A stretch of DNA of 64,000 bases from assembly GCF_965660005.1 (NCBI RefSeq), contig NZ_CBFHYF010000001.1, positions 1-64,000 on the forward strand, in the 5' to 3' direction. The first letter of the stretch is position 1; each line of letters opens with the position of its first letter. The translations under genes and the position numbers were made by a program. Of the stretch, positions 44,085-52,601 are shown one piece after another. The DNA is from Porticoccus sp965660005 (GTDB lineage: Bacteria > Pseudomonadota > Gammaproteobacteria > Pseudomonadales > Porticoccaceae). The notes below the pieces were generated by a model that worked only from the letters and a program-made list of their open reading frames with translations, was not told the DNA's origin and made no database searches.

Positions 44085-44663
44085 CTAGATGGCGTCCCGA
44101 GCCGTGCAAGCTGGCCAGATATCGTCGGCTGGCTGATCAGATTCACGGCGGATATAGAGTGTAATTTCACCCACAGGAATACCGAACTTACTCATGGTGG
44201 CACGGTTGATCAGGTTGTTTTCATCCACCAGGTAGAGCCAGTCATTCAGCTTGATGTGACGCACCTTGCCATTGACCGGAATTTCCAGCACGTATTGCCA
44301 ATTCAGTGCGTTTCCCTGCGTGGTCCCCGTGGCCTTTCCCACCACATCTCCAGCCGTCCCGGTGTATTGATTACCGTTTTTTGTCAACCGCCAGCAGCGG
44401 ATTTGCTGTTCACCGTCATTGAAGAAGAACTGTTCGTCCAGAACGCCTTCCCCATCCTGCCAGGAGGCATTGATTTCCGCTCTGAAACGGCGAATCACCT
44501 TGCCACGAAAATCCTGCACCATGCCGTAAGCCACCAGATGACCATTGAAGAACCGGTCCAGGTGCAACTCCGGCGTTTCATGTTGGTAGTCGGTGATCGT
44601 GGAAGAACAACCTGCCAGCAGCAAGCCAGCGAGGCAAATACTTTTTGAGACATGACGCGCCAT
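44085..44663 (-). CDS. DUF3833 family lipoprotein
   Basis: 192 residues. Lipoprotein signal with lipobox LLAGC, then a domain with the DUF3833 pattern (GHLVAYGMVQDFRGKVIRRF and a lipocalin-like beta-rich core ending ITLYIRRES). Function unknown; the lipocalin-like look suggests lipid binding in the periplasm. It lies between the chalcone-isomerase-like gene (13 bp) and the SDR, a combination recurring with photolyase/CFA clusters. Confidence 0.88.
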   Translation of the reverse strand: MARHVSKSICLAGLLLAGCSSTITDYQHETPELHLDRFFNGHLVAYGMVQDFRGKVIRRFRAEINASWQDGEGVLDEQFFFNDGEQQIRCWRLTKNGNQYTGTAGDVVGKATGTTQGNALNWQYVLEIPVNGKVRHIKLNDWLYLVDENNLINRATMSKFGIPVGEITLYIRRESDQPADDIWPACTARDAI

Positions 44664-44676
44664 AAGGACTCCTGTT

Positions 44677-45177
44677 TTAGTGTTCTCCCCGAAGCTTTCG
44701 GGTCAGTTTCGGATTGATGCTATCATCTGCCAGCCAAATATTCAGGAAAGCTTCAGTAAATACACGATCCTCCAGCGAACCGATGTATTGACCGTTGTGA
44801 TGAAAGTGACCCCGGCCCTCGGGATCCATGTAGAACGTCAGCTCATCGCCTTTCTCCAGATCCGGCCACATACCGGCCAGGCCCGCCATCCATTGATCCA
44901 GTTGGGTATCCGGCAAATCGCCGATCTGTTTGCGGGTTTCACTCACCAGCCTGTTGCTGCTGATATCCCGCTGATAAATGAGCCGCAGCATCAGGGGACC
45001 CTGTAATTTTTCGTAACGGCCGGAAGTGCTGTAGAGCTCGGCCCGGTAGATTTTCATAAAAAAAACCCTGAGATCTGCATGGCCGACGAGCTGCAATCTG
45101 CCCGGCACGGGAACGGCCTGTGCCGACACAGCACAAAGCAACAAACTCAGCAACAGTGACACACTAAACCTGCGCAC
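44677..45177 (-). CDS. exported chalcone-isomerase-like protein
   Basis: 166 residues. A signal peptide (about 1-21, ...CAVSAQA) is followed by a chalcone-isomerase-like domain (VGHADLRVFFMKIYRAELYS, WMAGLAGMWPDLEKGDELTF). In bacteria this fold is usually non-catalytic and may bind fatty acids. It overlaps the end of the DUF2878 gene by 14 bp, implying translational coupling. Confidence 0.85.
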   Translation of the reverse strand: MRRFSVSLLLSLLLCAVSAQAVPVPGRLQLVGHADLRVFFMKIYRAELYSTSGRYEKLQGPLMLRLIYQRDISSNRLVSETRKQIGDLPDTQLDQWMAGLAGMWPDLEKGDELTFYMDPEGRGHFHHNGQYIGSLEDRVFTEAFLNIWLADDSINPKLTRKLRGEH

Positions 45178-45682
45178 GATGACCTCCCAGCCAGTCTGCC
45201 AACAACATCAGGGCGGGAAACAATCCCAACCAGACGACCGCCAGAATCACCACGGAAGGCACTACGGCAAAACCAAAGTCTGCCGCCCCCAGATTGATTG
45301 CCGCCCAGTAGGTAAGCGCACCAGCCACTGATCCGGTCACCGCAGACAGCAGGTACCGACCGGAAAAAAATCGCAGGCATTGGCGCAGGGTTGCAGCAAA
45401 TCCGAGCCACAGTAGCACCAGCCACACCGGGGGCCAGGGTTGGCCACGATCAAAAACAAACACGCCACCAAGAGTTAGCAGTGCATCAATAATGAAGCCC
45501 AACAGCGCACAAAAAATTAATACCCGGGTTTCCAGAAGTGGCTGACGATGAAAGGCAAGATGCAGGGCCAGCAATACTAAAACGATCGGAGCGGCACTAT
45601 TGCCCAACAATACAGACGACCACCAAATCAGCTGAAAACCAGCTAGGTTGACCCAGAAACGCTCGGAAATACCAGAAAACAA
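45164..45682 (-). CDS. DUF2878 family membrane protein
   Basis: 172 residues from a TTG start, with about five TM segments and the conserved N-terminal FWVNLAGFQLIWWSSVL. The TTG at 45682 has AGGAG 8 nt upstream and lies 28 nt after the -10 of an ECF-type promoter; the longer frame starting at 45811 would begin upstream of that promoter, so it is rejected. Function unknown. First gene of the minus-strand stress operon. Confidence 0.82.
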   Translation of the reverse strand: MFSGISERFWVNLAGFQLIWWSSVLLGNSAAPIVLVLLALHLAFHRQPLLETRVLIFCALLGFIIDALLTLGGVFVFDRGQPWPPVWLVLLWLGFAATLRQCLRFFSGRYLLSAVTGSVAGALTYWAAINLGAADFGFAVVPSVVILAVVWLGLFPALMLLADWLGGHRAQV

Positions 45683-45709
45683 AGTTTGATCTCCTGTTGT
45701 AACGGAACT

Positions 45710-45737
45710 GTTACGCTTTGCCGCTACAGTCAGATCA
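45710..45737 (-). promoter_or_regulatory. ECF (RpoE/ChrR group) promoter for the DUF2878 operon
   Basis: TGATCT (45737-45732), exactly 16 nt, CGTAAC (45715-45710) on the minus strand. Same motif and spacer as three other sites in the window. Confidence 0.75.
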
Positions 45738-45745
45738 TCAGACAC

Positions 45746-45771
45746 TGATCCAGACAAACCCGCGAAGCGTA
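45746..45771 (+). promoter_or_regulatory. ECF (RpoE/ChrR group) promoter for the DUF6482-gpx operon
   Basis: TGATCC (45746-45751), exactly 16 nt, CGTA (45768-45771), 33 nt before the start codon of the DUF6482-like gene. It is back-to-back with the minus-strand promoter, the two -35 boxes lying 8 nt apart. Confidence 0.78.
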
Positions 45772-45804
45772 TTGACCAGAGAAAACGATATTTAGGCGGC
45801 AATA

Positions 45805-46116
45805 ATGACAATTCAGCTTCTCAGACAACGGCAAAAGAAAGGACAACTGGAAACCGTTCGGTTTATCCAGAATGCCTGCGCCCCCATCGTGATTCAGGTG
45901 ATTTTTTCTGAAAATGGACAATGGCAGCAACAGCTGATTAAGAACCGTCATGGCCAGGTGGTGACCTGCACCAATCTGGCCCAAGCCTATGCTATATGTC
46001 GCTCCGCTGGCGTGTATCGCGCCGCACTGGTACAGATCGTCGCCCATGACGAAGCCTGCGCCGCAGATAGTGCGGTCACGCCCCGACCTTCGATTTCACT
46101 GACATTTCAGGAGTGA
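45805..46116 (+). CDS. small protein, probably DUF6482
   Basis: 103 residues. The N-terminal MTIQLLRQRQKKGQLETV and the central and C-terminal GVYRAALVQIVAHDEACA recall the DUF6482 family of small cytoplasmic proteins of unknown function; the match is by memory and moderate. It starts the plus-strand stress operon 33 nt after an ECF-type -10 and is followed by the glutathione peroxidase gene within 8 bp. Confidence 0.55.
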   Translation: MTIQLLRQRQKKGQLETVRFIQNACAPIVIQVIFSENGQWQQQLIKNRHGQVVTCTNLAQAYAICRSAGVYRAALVQIVAHDEACAADSAVTPRPSISLTFQE

Positions 46117-46123
46117 TTCATCC

Positions 46124-46702
46124 TTGAGCAGCTCTACTTTAATCATCACAGGGCTTCTGTCAGCACTTTGCATCAACGCTGCCATCGCCGGGTCGGCAGT
46201 GACGACCAACACCGAAAAGGCCACCTGCATGAATATTTATCAATTCACTGTGCCGGATTTGATCGATGAAAATCCGGTGGATTTTTGCCGGGCCTACGCC
46301 GGCAAGGTGCTGATCATTGTCAATACTGCCAGCAAGTGCGGATTTACCGGACAATACGAGGGACTGGAAGCACTGTACCGGGAGTTTGGCGACCAGGGCC
46401 TGGTGGTGCTGGGCTTTCCATCCAATCAGTTCGGCAATCAGGAGCCGGGCACCGCCGAAGAAATCCAGAACTTCTGCCGTGTCACCTACGGTGTGCAATT
46501 TCCGATGTTTGCCAAGACTCACGTACGCAAGGGCGATGCCGACCCTCTTTGGACTTACCTTGGCGAGACTTCGGGCACCTATCCCAAATGGAACTTTTAT
46601 AAATACCTGATCAATCGCGAAGGCGAGGTGGTTGATGTATTCAGCAGTGTCACCTCACCGGAGAGCCGACGGTTTCGCAAAGCCGTCAAAGCGCTCCTTT
46701 GA
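46124..46702 (+). CDS. exported glutathione peroxidase-family protein
   Basis: 192 residues with an N-terminal signal peptide (about 1-22), so probably periplasmic, unlike most bacterial homologues. The catalytic triad pattern is present: Cys in NTASKCGFT, Gln in GFPSNQFGNQEPG, Trp in WNFYKYL. It reduces lipid or organic hydroperoxides, usually with thioredoxin-type donors. The start is TTG with AGGAG 10 nt upstream. Being in an ECF-promoted operon fits a role against lipid peroxides made by singlet oxygen. Confidence 0.9.
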   Translation: MSSSTLIITGLLSALCINAAIAGSAVTTNTEKATCMNIYQFTVPDLIDENPVDFCRAYAGKVLIIVNTASKCGFTGQYEGLEALYREFGDQGLVVLGFPSNQFGNQEPGTAEEIQNFCRVTYGVQFPMFAKTHVRKGDADPLWTYLGETSGTYPKWNFYKYLINREGEVVDVFSSVTSPESRRFRKAVKALL

Positions 46703-46759
46703 TCTGGACCAATTGAGCTGGACACCTGACACCCCATCAGAGAAGCGGAGTATTTCAAG

Positions 46760-47785
46760 GTGACAATACCGATGAGACATCAGAGTGTTGCCGTGATCGG
46801 TGCCGGTCTTGCTGGTGCAACATTGACCCAACGCCTGCTGGAGGTTGGCTACCAGGTCACCGTCTACGAGAAAAGTCGTGGCACCGGCGGCCGCCAGGCC
46901 AGCAGTGGGCTGGCGGAAGCCACGGTAGACTTCGGCGCACCCTGGTTTGAACCCGTCTCGGACAAGTTCCGAAACTGGCTGGAGGATCGGCCGGAAATAC
47001 GACGCTTTATTCCACCACACAGGGATTTTACCGGTCTGAAACTGGATCCAATCTCGGTCTATCTGGCATCACCCAAACAATCCACCCTGACACGAAATCT
47101 GCTGGAAGGTGCCGTATTCTGCTCTTCAAGCCGGGTGGGCAAAGTGTATCCCTGCCCGGAAGGTGTTACCGTCGAGAGCGATTCAGGCCAGTTACTGAAC
47201 ACCCATCAAGCCGTTATCATCACCACACCCGCACTCCAGGCTGAGGTTCTGCTGTCGGCCATACCGCGCTTTGCTGAAGTGGCAAAATTTGCAGAATCGA
47301 TACCAGCCTGGGTGGTGGCGCTGGGTTTGCGTCGCCGCGCCAGAAAATCGGTAGAGCTGTTCAGCGGCAGACACCCGCTACTGGCGAGGGCCATCCGCGA
47401 CAGCAACAAACCCGGACGCAGCGCCGGACCGTTTGCTGAAACCTGGCTACTGGAAGCCAACCCACAGTGGAGCGAAGCCCATAGGGACTCTGATCCCAAA
47501 CAAGTGGGTGCCGATCTGATCAAAGCCTTCCAGGCCATTATGGAGGAGCCTCTGGAAATTGCCGCACTGCGCACCCACCGCTGGCTGTATGCCAGGCACA
47601 GGTCGGCTGGTTCCGAAGAGTATCTATGGTGCCCGGAAAACCGTATTGGTGTTTGCTCCGATTGGCTGAGATGGACGGGCAGCGAAGGGGCGTGGCTGAG
47701 CGCCAATCATCTGGCCGATAAACTGCTCACCAGTCTTAAAACCTTCTCTTCTCATTCCTCCATCAACCTGGATGGCCTACCGTGA
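46760..47785 (+). CDS. FAD/NAD(P)-binding protein, renalase/amine-oxidase-like
   Basis: 341 residues. The FAD dinucleotide fold VAVIGAGLAGATLTQRL and the RGTGGR motif near residue 45 place it with renalase-like oxidoreductases. Substrate unknown. GTG 46760 is used with GGAG 9 nt upstream; ATG 46772 is possible. It overlaps the DUF393 gene by 1 nt (TGATG). Such genes commonly accompany photolyase and DUF393 genes. Confidence 0.85.
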   Translation: MTIPMRHQSVAVIGAGLAGATLTQRLLEVGYQVTVYEKSRGTGGRQASSGLAEATVDFGAPWFEPVSDKFRNWLEDRPEIRRFIPPHRDFTGLKLDPISVYLASPKQSTLTRNLLEGAVFCSSSRVGKVYPCPEGVTVESDSGQLLNTHQAVIITTPALQAEVLLSAIPRFAEVAKFAESIPAWVVALGLRRRARKSVELFSGRHPLLARAIRDSNKPGRSAGPFAETWLLEANPQWSEAHRDSDPKQVGADLIKAFQAIMEEPLEIAALRTHRWLYARHRSAGSEEYLWCPENRIGVCSDWLRWTGSEGAWLSANHLADKLLTSLKTFSSHSSINLDGLP

Positions 47786-48228
47786 TGACTAATAATACAG
47801 AAACCCGCAATGCACGCCCTTTGATGCAAAGTACTTCCGGCAGGGTGATTGTCTTCTACGATGGCAGCTGTCCCCTCTGCCAGAAAGAAATCCACCATTA
47901 CATCAGGCGGGATCATGCCGGTCAGCTTGTCTGGGATGATATTTCAAAGGGCACCGGGCTCCTTGACGAGTTCGGCATCACACTGAATGAAGCCATGCGC
48001 CGGTTTCATGTGATAGACAGGAGCGGCAGTGTGACTCGAGGGGCCGAGGCATTCCTCACCCTGTGGCACGCCCTGCCAGTCTACCGGCACCTGGCCAAAA
48101 CCGTTGAATATCTTCATCTGACGTCGCTGCTGGATTGGGCCTACGAACATTTTGCACGGGTACGCTACCGGCGCGCCTGTCAAAGGGGGTTCGGCAACAC
48201 TTGCTCGATCGACACGAAAGGGCGCTGA
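47785..48228 (+). CDS. DUF393 (DCC) thiol-disulfide oxidoreductase-like protein
   Basis: 147 residues. The eponymous motif is YDGSCPLCQKEI near residue 25; aromatic, basic mid-section LTLWHALPVYRHLAK. Proteins of this family have a thioredoxin-like CxxC and unknown substrate. Last gene of the DUF6482-gpx-FAD-DUF393 operon, coupled to the FAD gene; it is convergent with the CPD photolyase gene. Confidence 0.88.
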   Translation: MTNNTETRNARPLMQSTSGRVIVFYDGSCPLCQKEIHHYIRRDHAGQLVWDDISKGTGLLDEFGITLNEAMRRFHVIDRSGSVTRGAEAFLTLWHALPVYRHLAKTVEYLHLTSLLDWAYEHFARVRYRRACQRGFGNTCSIDTKGR

Positions 48229-48267
48229 CCTGTCCGAACGGAATGAACCAATAATACAGGAAAATGG

Positions 48268-49680
48268 CTACTGCCGTTGGTAGTCCGCAAGGCTGGCCGC
48301 TCGGGCCTTACCGTAATCAATGATGGGAGACGGGCGCCCGACTTCGGCGGCAAATGCCGGATCGTGACGCTGCATACCCTTCAGTTCCCTGAGCTCAGGT
48401 AACCAGTGCGCGACATAATCCCCCTTCGGATCGAATCGCTCAGCCTGGCGCATGGGACTGAAAATACGGAAGTACGGTGCGGCATCCGCACCCACCGAGG
48501 CACTCCATTGCCAACCACCCAGATTGGAGGCAAAGTCACCGTCAATCAGATGGTTCATAAAGAAACGAGCGCCCTTTCGCCAGTCCTGCCGCAACAACTT
48601 GGTCAGGAAAGAGGCGGTGATCATGCGCAGGCGATTGTGCATCCAGCCAGTCGCCAGCAGTTGTTTCATCCCGGCATCGACAATCGGATAACCGGTTTCA
48701 CCCCGACACCAGGCAACAAACAACCGGTCGTCATTCAGCCAGCGAATGCGCGATTCAACCTCGGGTCTGAAAGGTTCCCAGCGGTTCATATCCGGAAAGT
48801 GCATCATCAGATGGCGGTAAAACTCACGCCAGATAATCTCAGTTACCCACTGGTTGTTCAGCCAGTTCGTTCCCTCTGAGGCGACAGACATGGCCGCCAG
48901 ACACTGGCGAGGGGAAATTACCCCACAGCTGAGATAGGGCGACAATCCCGAGGTACCAGCCATCGAGGGGGAATCCCGATCGGCCGCATAGCTCCCGACC
49001 CGGTTCGCCACAAAATCCGTCAATCGGGCGTGGGCAGATTCTGTGCCCACCGGCCATAGTGACGGAAGCCAGCGGCTACCATTGCTGATTGCATAAACCA
49101 CGTTGTCGGGGATCACATCGGGAGCCAAACTGGCATCCGGCACAGGCGGTTGAACCGGGGGAACCGGCAGCGGCACAGGGTATTGCTCGGTAAAAATCTT
49201 GCGCCAGGTTTTACTGAAGGGCGTGAATACCCGAAACGGCAAACCCTGACCATTCATCACTTTTCCCGGCGCCAGTATCAAATCACCGTGCAGACCATAA
49301 ACCGGGATGCCCGCCTCGCGACACCTGGCGACGACCTGTTTGTCGCGAAGATTTTCGTTCAGACAATATTCGCGATTCAGATACAGGCCATCACAGTGGA
49401 ACCGGCGAGCAAGTGACAGCAACTGGCCGGGCAAATCAGCAAAGGTATCCACATGGAGAATCTTCAACGGAATACCCAGCGCCGTCAGTTGTTGTTGCAG
49501 ACTCCGCAAGTTAGCCAACCAGAACTCCACCCTGGCCGGAGACTCGTCGTGGCTGGCCCACTGCGCGGGGCAGATGGCCGCCACTGCAAGCACGCCTTGA
49601 CCGGCGGCATCGTCACAGGCCCGGAACAAGGCCGGATTATCTGCTACACGAAGATCGTTGCGGAACCAGACGAGTTTCAA
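48268..49680 (-). CDS. phrB: deoxyribodipyrimidine photolyase, class I CPD
   Basis: 470 residues. An N-terminal antenna (MTHF-type) Rossmann domain (LVWFRNDLRVADNPAL) is joined to a C-terminal FAD domain containing WREFYRHLMMHFP, TGWMHNRLRMITASFL and NLGGWQWSASVGADAAPYFR. It splits cyclobutane pyrimidine dimers with blue light. It lies 109 bp after chrR on the same strand without its own visible ECF motif, so it is likely the third gene of an rpoE-chrR-phrB transcript. Confidence 0.96.
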   Translation of the reverse strand: MKLVWFRNDLRVADNPALFRACDDAAGQGVLAVAAICPAQWASHDESPARVEFWLANLRSLQQQLTALGIPLKILHVDTFADLPGQLLSLARRFHCDGLYLNREYCLNENLRDKQVVARCREAGIPVYGLHGDLILAPGKVMNGQGLPFRVFTPFSKTWRKIFTEQYPVPLPVPPVQPPVPDASLAPDVIPDNVVYAISNGSRWLPSLWPVGTESAHARLTDFVANRVGSYAADRDSPSMAGTSGLSPYLSCGVISPRQCLAAMSVASEGTNWLNNQWVTEIIWREFYRHLMMHFPDMNRWEPFRPEVESRIRWLNDDRLFVAWCRGETGYPIVDAGMKQLLATGWMHNRLRMITASFLTKLLRQDWRKGARFFMNHLIDGDFASNLGGWQWSASVGADAAPYFRIFSPMRQAERFDPKGDYVAHWLPELRELKGMQRHDPAFAAEVGRPSPIIDYGKARAASLADYQRQ

Positions 49681-49789
49681 AAGGGGTTTCCTCGTGGCAA
49701 AGACTGTTGGATGGTTTTCAAAGACCGGCAGGCTGGGTCACTGAGGCAGTACACAACGGACAGGCGGTTAACGTTCGCGCCGCGTCCAC

Positions 49790-50440
49790 CTAGAAACCAA
49801 AGAGCGGTTGAGTCACTTTACCGAACAGTGTGGTGTAGCGCAGTGGGTACTCAGTGGCAATCAGACAGATACAATCATGATCGCTGTCCACCAGTGGCTG
49901 ATGGGTAATCTGATCATCCAGATCAGCAATATCGCCGGGCATGAAGCGCCCCACTTCATCAGAGTATGATCCCCTCAACAGCAGGGTCAGCTCACTGCCT
50001 CGATGGCTGTGTGGTGATGCCGCTTTGCCAGGCGTCACACGCAACAGGCGGGTCATGCCCTTGCCCTGATTTGGCAAATCATGCATCCATATACCGGGAA
50101 CCAGTTTTTTCCAGGACAGATCGTCCAGTGAATCTCCGACGTAGCCCGCCAACGGTGCCGGCACTTCACTGCCGCTCACAGGCAGCGGACGCACGGCAAT
50201 CTCCGAAGTACCACCCTGATCCAGTCGATCAAGCACCGACTTCAGCGTATTTTCACTGACCGCCGCCAGGGCAATATTTTCCAGCAAAGCGCCACCGATG
50301 GCTTCAAGCTCACGGGCCCGTTGCCGGCAGGAATCACATATTGCCAAGTGTGAGGCGACCACAAGGGCCAGACCCTGACCCATAGCGCCAGCCACATAAC
50401 TGAACAGAGTCGCTTCATCGAGATGATGATTAATGGTCAT
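49790..50440 (-). CDS. chrR: ChrR-type zinc anti-sigma factor with cupin domain
   Basis: 216 residues. The N-terminal zinc anti-sigma domain has ligands H6, H31, C35 and C38 (HLAICDSC), the same positions as in Rhodobacter sphaeroides ChrR. The C-terminal cupin has H144, H146, E150 and H180, each three residues beyond the ChrR metal ligands. In the studied system ChrR holds the sigma factor until singlet oxygen triggers release and proteolysis; the cupin half senses the signal. It overlaps the sigma gene by 11 bp. Identity by ligand pattern is strong. Confidence 0.92.
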   Translation of the reverse strand: MTINHHLDEATLFSYVAGAMGQGLALVVASHLAICDSCRQRARELEAIGGALLENIALAAVSENTLKSVLDRLDQGGTSEIAVRPLPVSGSEVPAPLAGYVGDSLDDLSWKKLVPGIWMHDLPNQGKGMTRLLRVTPGKAASPHSHRGSELTLLLRGSYSDEVGRFMPGDIADLDDQITHQPLVDSDHDCICLIATEYPLRYTTLFGKVTQPLFGF

Positions 50441-51050
50441 GGTTACCTCTCAACGCCTGTTTTAACTTTTCGGATGCCAGACGAATTCTGGATTTGACGC
50501 TACCCAAGGGGATCGACAGCCTGTCGGCAATCTCTGAATGGGAACGCCCCTCGTAGAAAGACATAATAATGACCTGGGCCTGGTTATCGGGTAGTTGACG
50601 AATTGCCGAAGCGACCTGATCAGACATGACAGACTGTTCGGACAGCTCCAGCGCTACGGGCTCACCCGCCTCTTCGTGCCAGCTGTCCAGATCGTATTCC
50701 GGATATTTCTGTTTGCGCATCCAGTCGATGCTCAGATTGCGCGCCAGTGTATAAATCCAGGTACTGGCGGCGGCCTTGCCGGGATCGTAGAGTTGGGCTT
50801 TGCGCCAGACGGACAACATGGCTTCCTGAGTCAACTCCTCTGCGGTGGCTTCCGTGAGGCCCAGTTTTATGATGTAACCTTTGATTCTGGGCGAAAAGTG
50901 CCGGAATAGCCGGATAAAAAGCTTCCGGTCCCGGGAAATGGCCAACTCTGCCAGAATTGCAGACCAGTCTTTCGCCGATGTCTCGGATGCTTTTTCTGCT
51001 CTTAATGCCACGACGCTCAACGCTTCATCTCCCGGCGGCTGGTCTTGCAT
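50430..51050 (-). CDS. rpoE: ECF RNA polymerase sigma factor, RpoE/ChrR (singlet-oxygen) group
   Basis: 206 residues from ATG 51050. Region 2 (about 45-115, TAEELTQEAMLSVWRKA then TWIYTLARNLSIDWMRK) and region 4 (about 140-200, IIMSFYEGRSHSEIADRL, PLGSVKSRIRLASEKL) are complete. ATG 51050 has AAGGAG at 4-nt spacing, but that element overlaps the -10 of the likely autoregulated promoter, so a TTG at 51020 (GGGAG 8 nt upstream, 196 residues) may be the real start. Followed by its anti-sigma gene in overlap. Expected targets carry TGATC-N16-CGTA. Confidence 0.93.
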   Translation of the reverse strand: MQDQPPGDEALSVVALRAEKASETSAKDWSAILAELAISRDRKLFIRLFRHFSPRIKGYIIKLGLTEATAEELTQEAMLSVWRKAQLYDPGKAAASTWIYTLARNLSIDWMRKQKYPEYDLDSWHEEAGEPVALELSEQSVMSDQVASAIRQLPDNQAQVIIMSFYEGRSHSEIADRLSIPLGSVKSRIRLASEKLKQALRGNHDH

Positions 51051-51057
51051 GACTCTC

Positions 51058-51085
51058 CTTACGCATCATCAGCTTCAATAGATCA
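51058..51085 (-). promoter_or_regulatory. ECF promoter, probable autoregulation of rpoE-chrR
   Basis: TGATCT (51085-51080), exactly 16 nt, CGTAAG (51063-51058). The -10 is only 7 nt from ATG 51050, implying a leaderless message or initiation at the downstream TTG. Confidence 0.68.
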
Positions 51086-51127
51086 CAGAGATTAGCGCCC
51101 ACGGCTGATAAAGCCAAATAAAAAGGG

Positions 51128-51153
51128 TGATCCCTCTCGGCACTTCCTGCGTA
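51128..51153 (+). promoter_or_regulatory. ECF promoter for the FAD-DUF1365-CFA operon
   Basis: TGATCC (51128-51133), exactly 16 nt, CGTA (51150-51153), 32 nt before the ATG at 51186. Confidence 0.78.
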
Positions 51154-51185
51154 TTATCAGCATCGCAAACAACACGGATTGAAAA

Positions 51186-52601
51186 ATGAATACCCGCTCC
51201 CTGAAATATCCTGCTGAAAACAGCCTGACCCGCAAGAACATTGCGATAATTGGTTCGGGTATTTCGGGTTTGAGCTGTGCCTGGCTGCTGAGCAAATCAC
51301 AAAATGTCACGCTGTTTGAAAAAGATGACCGGCTCGGCGGACACTCCAACACCGTGACCTTCAAACCGGATAAGCAGGACATCAGCGTTGACACGGGCTT
51401 TATTGTCTACAACCCCGCCAACTACCCCAATCTGGTGAAATTCTTTGAACAGTTGGGAGTGACCACTTGTGATACGGACATGTCCTTCTCGGTGTCAGTT
51501 AACGGCGGGGAACTGGAATACTCCGGCAGTGGCTTGTCGGGACTACTGGCACAAAAAAGGAACCTGCTCCGACCAGCCTTCTGGGCAATAGTGATCGATT
51601 TGCTGCGTTTTTACAGGCAATCGCCAAAATTACTCCAATCAGCCGACCTTGAGCAGCTTTCTCTCGGTGAACTGCTTGAAAAACACGGTTACGGCAAATC
51701 CTTTATCAACAACCACCTGCTGCCGATGGGCGCGGCCATCTGGTCGGTCCCTGTGGACAAAATGCTCCAATACCCGGCCCTGAGTTTTATGCGTTTTTGC
51801 AGCAACCACGGTTTGACCCGGGTGAACAACCGACCCCAATGGCGCACGGTGGTCGGTGGCAGCCGCCAATATGTGAATAAAATCGCCGACGCACTGCAAG
51901 ATTCCATCCGATTGAATACTCGCATCCAGTCCGTCACCAGACTGAATGACCAGGTGGCCCTGGACGATATTCACGGCAACCGGGAAATATTTGATGACGT
52001 GGTTTTTGCCTGCCACAGTGATCAGGCCCTCGCGCTGTTGGCGGATCCGACAACCGAGGAGCAGTCCTTGCTCAGCTGTTTCCCCTACCAGCGCAATCGG
52101 GCGTTTCTTCATCTGGACACCGACTTGATGCCAGAGCGAAAGCAGGTCTGGTCCAGCTGGAATTATCTGGCCAGCAATAAACCTGCTTCAAAAAATGGAC
52201 ACCTGATCACTCACACACAAAGAAAAGTTTCTGTCAGCTACTGGATGAATCGACTTCAGCCACTGGCTACCGAGCAGCCGGTAATGGTCTCTTTAAACCC
52301 TCTGAAAATGCCCAGATCAGGCACCATTATCAGAAGTTTTTTTTACGATCATCCCGCGTTTGATCAATCCTCCCTGGCCGCCCAGAAACAACTCTGGTCA
52401 CTACAGGGCAAGCAGAGCACCTGGTTCTGTGGCGCGTATTTCGGCTACGGTTTTCATGAAGACGGGTTGCAGTCCGGACTTGCCGTCGCCGAAGCGCTGG
52501 GTGGTATTGCCCGCCCCTGGCAACTGGACGAGCCGAACTCACGGATTGAGGTCAATACTGACGCCCCGCCCATGACTGTTCTGGAGCCACATTGTGTCTG
52601 A
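51186..52601 (+). CDS. FAD-dependent amine-oxidase-like protein of the CFA cluster
   Basis: 471 residues. FAD fold IAIIGSGISGLSCAW at about 19-33, then LFEKDDRLGGHSNTV. This family sits beside DUF1365 and CFA-synthase-like genes across proteobacteria; one studied relative, UfaD of Rhodobacter sphaeroides, dehydrogenates methylated fatty acyl chains on the way to furan fatty acids. A similar lipid-desaturating role is plausible but inferred. It overlaps the DUF1365 gene by 8 bp. Confidence 0.88.
   Translation: MNTRSLKYPAENSLTRKNIAIIGSGISGLSCAWLLSKSQNVTLFEKDDRLGGHSNTVTFKPDKQDISVDTGFIVYNPANYPNLVKFFEQLGVTTCDTDMSFSVSVNGGELEYSGSGLSGLLAQKRNLLRPAFWAIVIDLLRFYRQSPKLLQSADLEQLSLGELLEKHGYGKSFINNHLLPMGAAIWSVPVDKMLQYPALSFMRFCSNHGLTRVNNRPQWRTVVGGSRQYVNKIADALQDSIRLNTRIQSVTRLNDQVALDDIHGNREIFDDVVFACHSDQALALLADPTTEEQSLLSCFPYQRNRAFLHLDTDLMPERKQVWSSWNYLASNKPASKNGHLITHTQRKVSVSYWMNRLQPLATEQPVMVSLNPLKMPRSGTIIRSFFYDHPAFDQSSLAAQKQLWSLQGKQSTWFCGAYFGYGFHEDGLQSGLAVAEALGGIARPWQLDEPNSRIEVNTDAPPMTVLEPHCV

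Noticed and set aside
45683..45811. 43-residue N-terminal extension of the DUF2878 protein
   Set aside because: It would begin upstream of the ECF promoter and has no family similarity; TTG 45682 with AGGAG is better.
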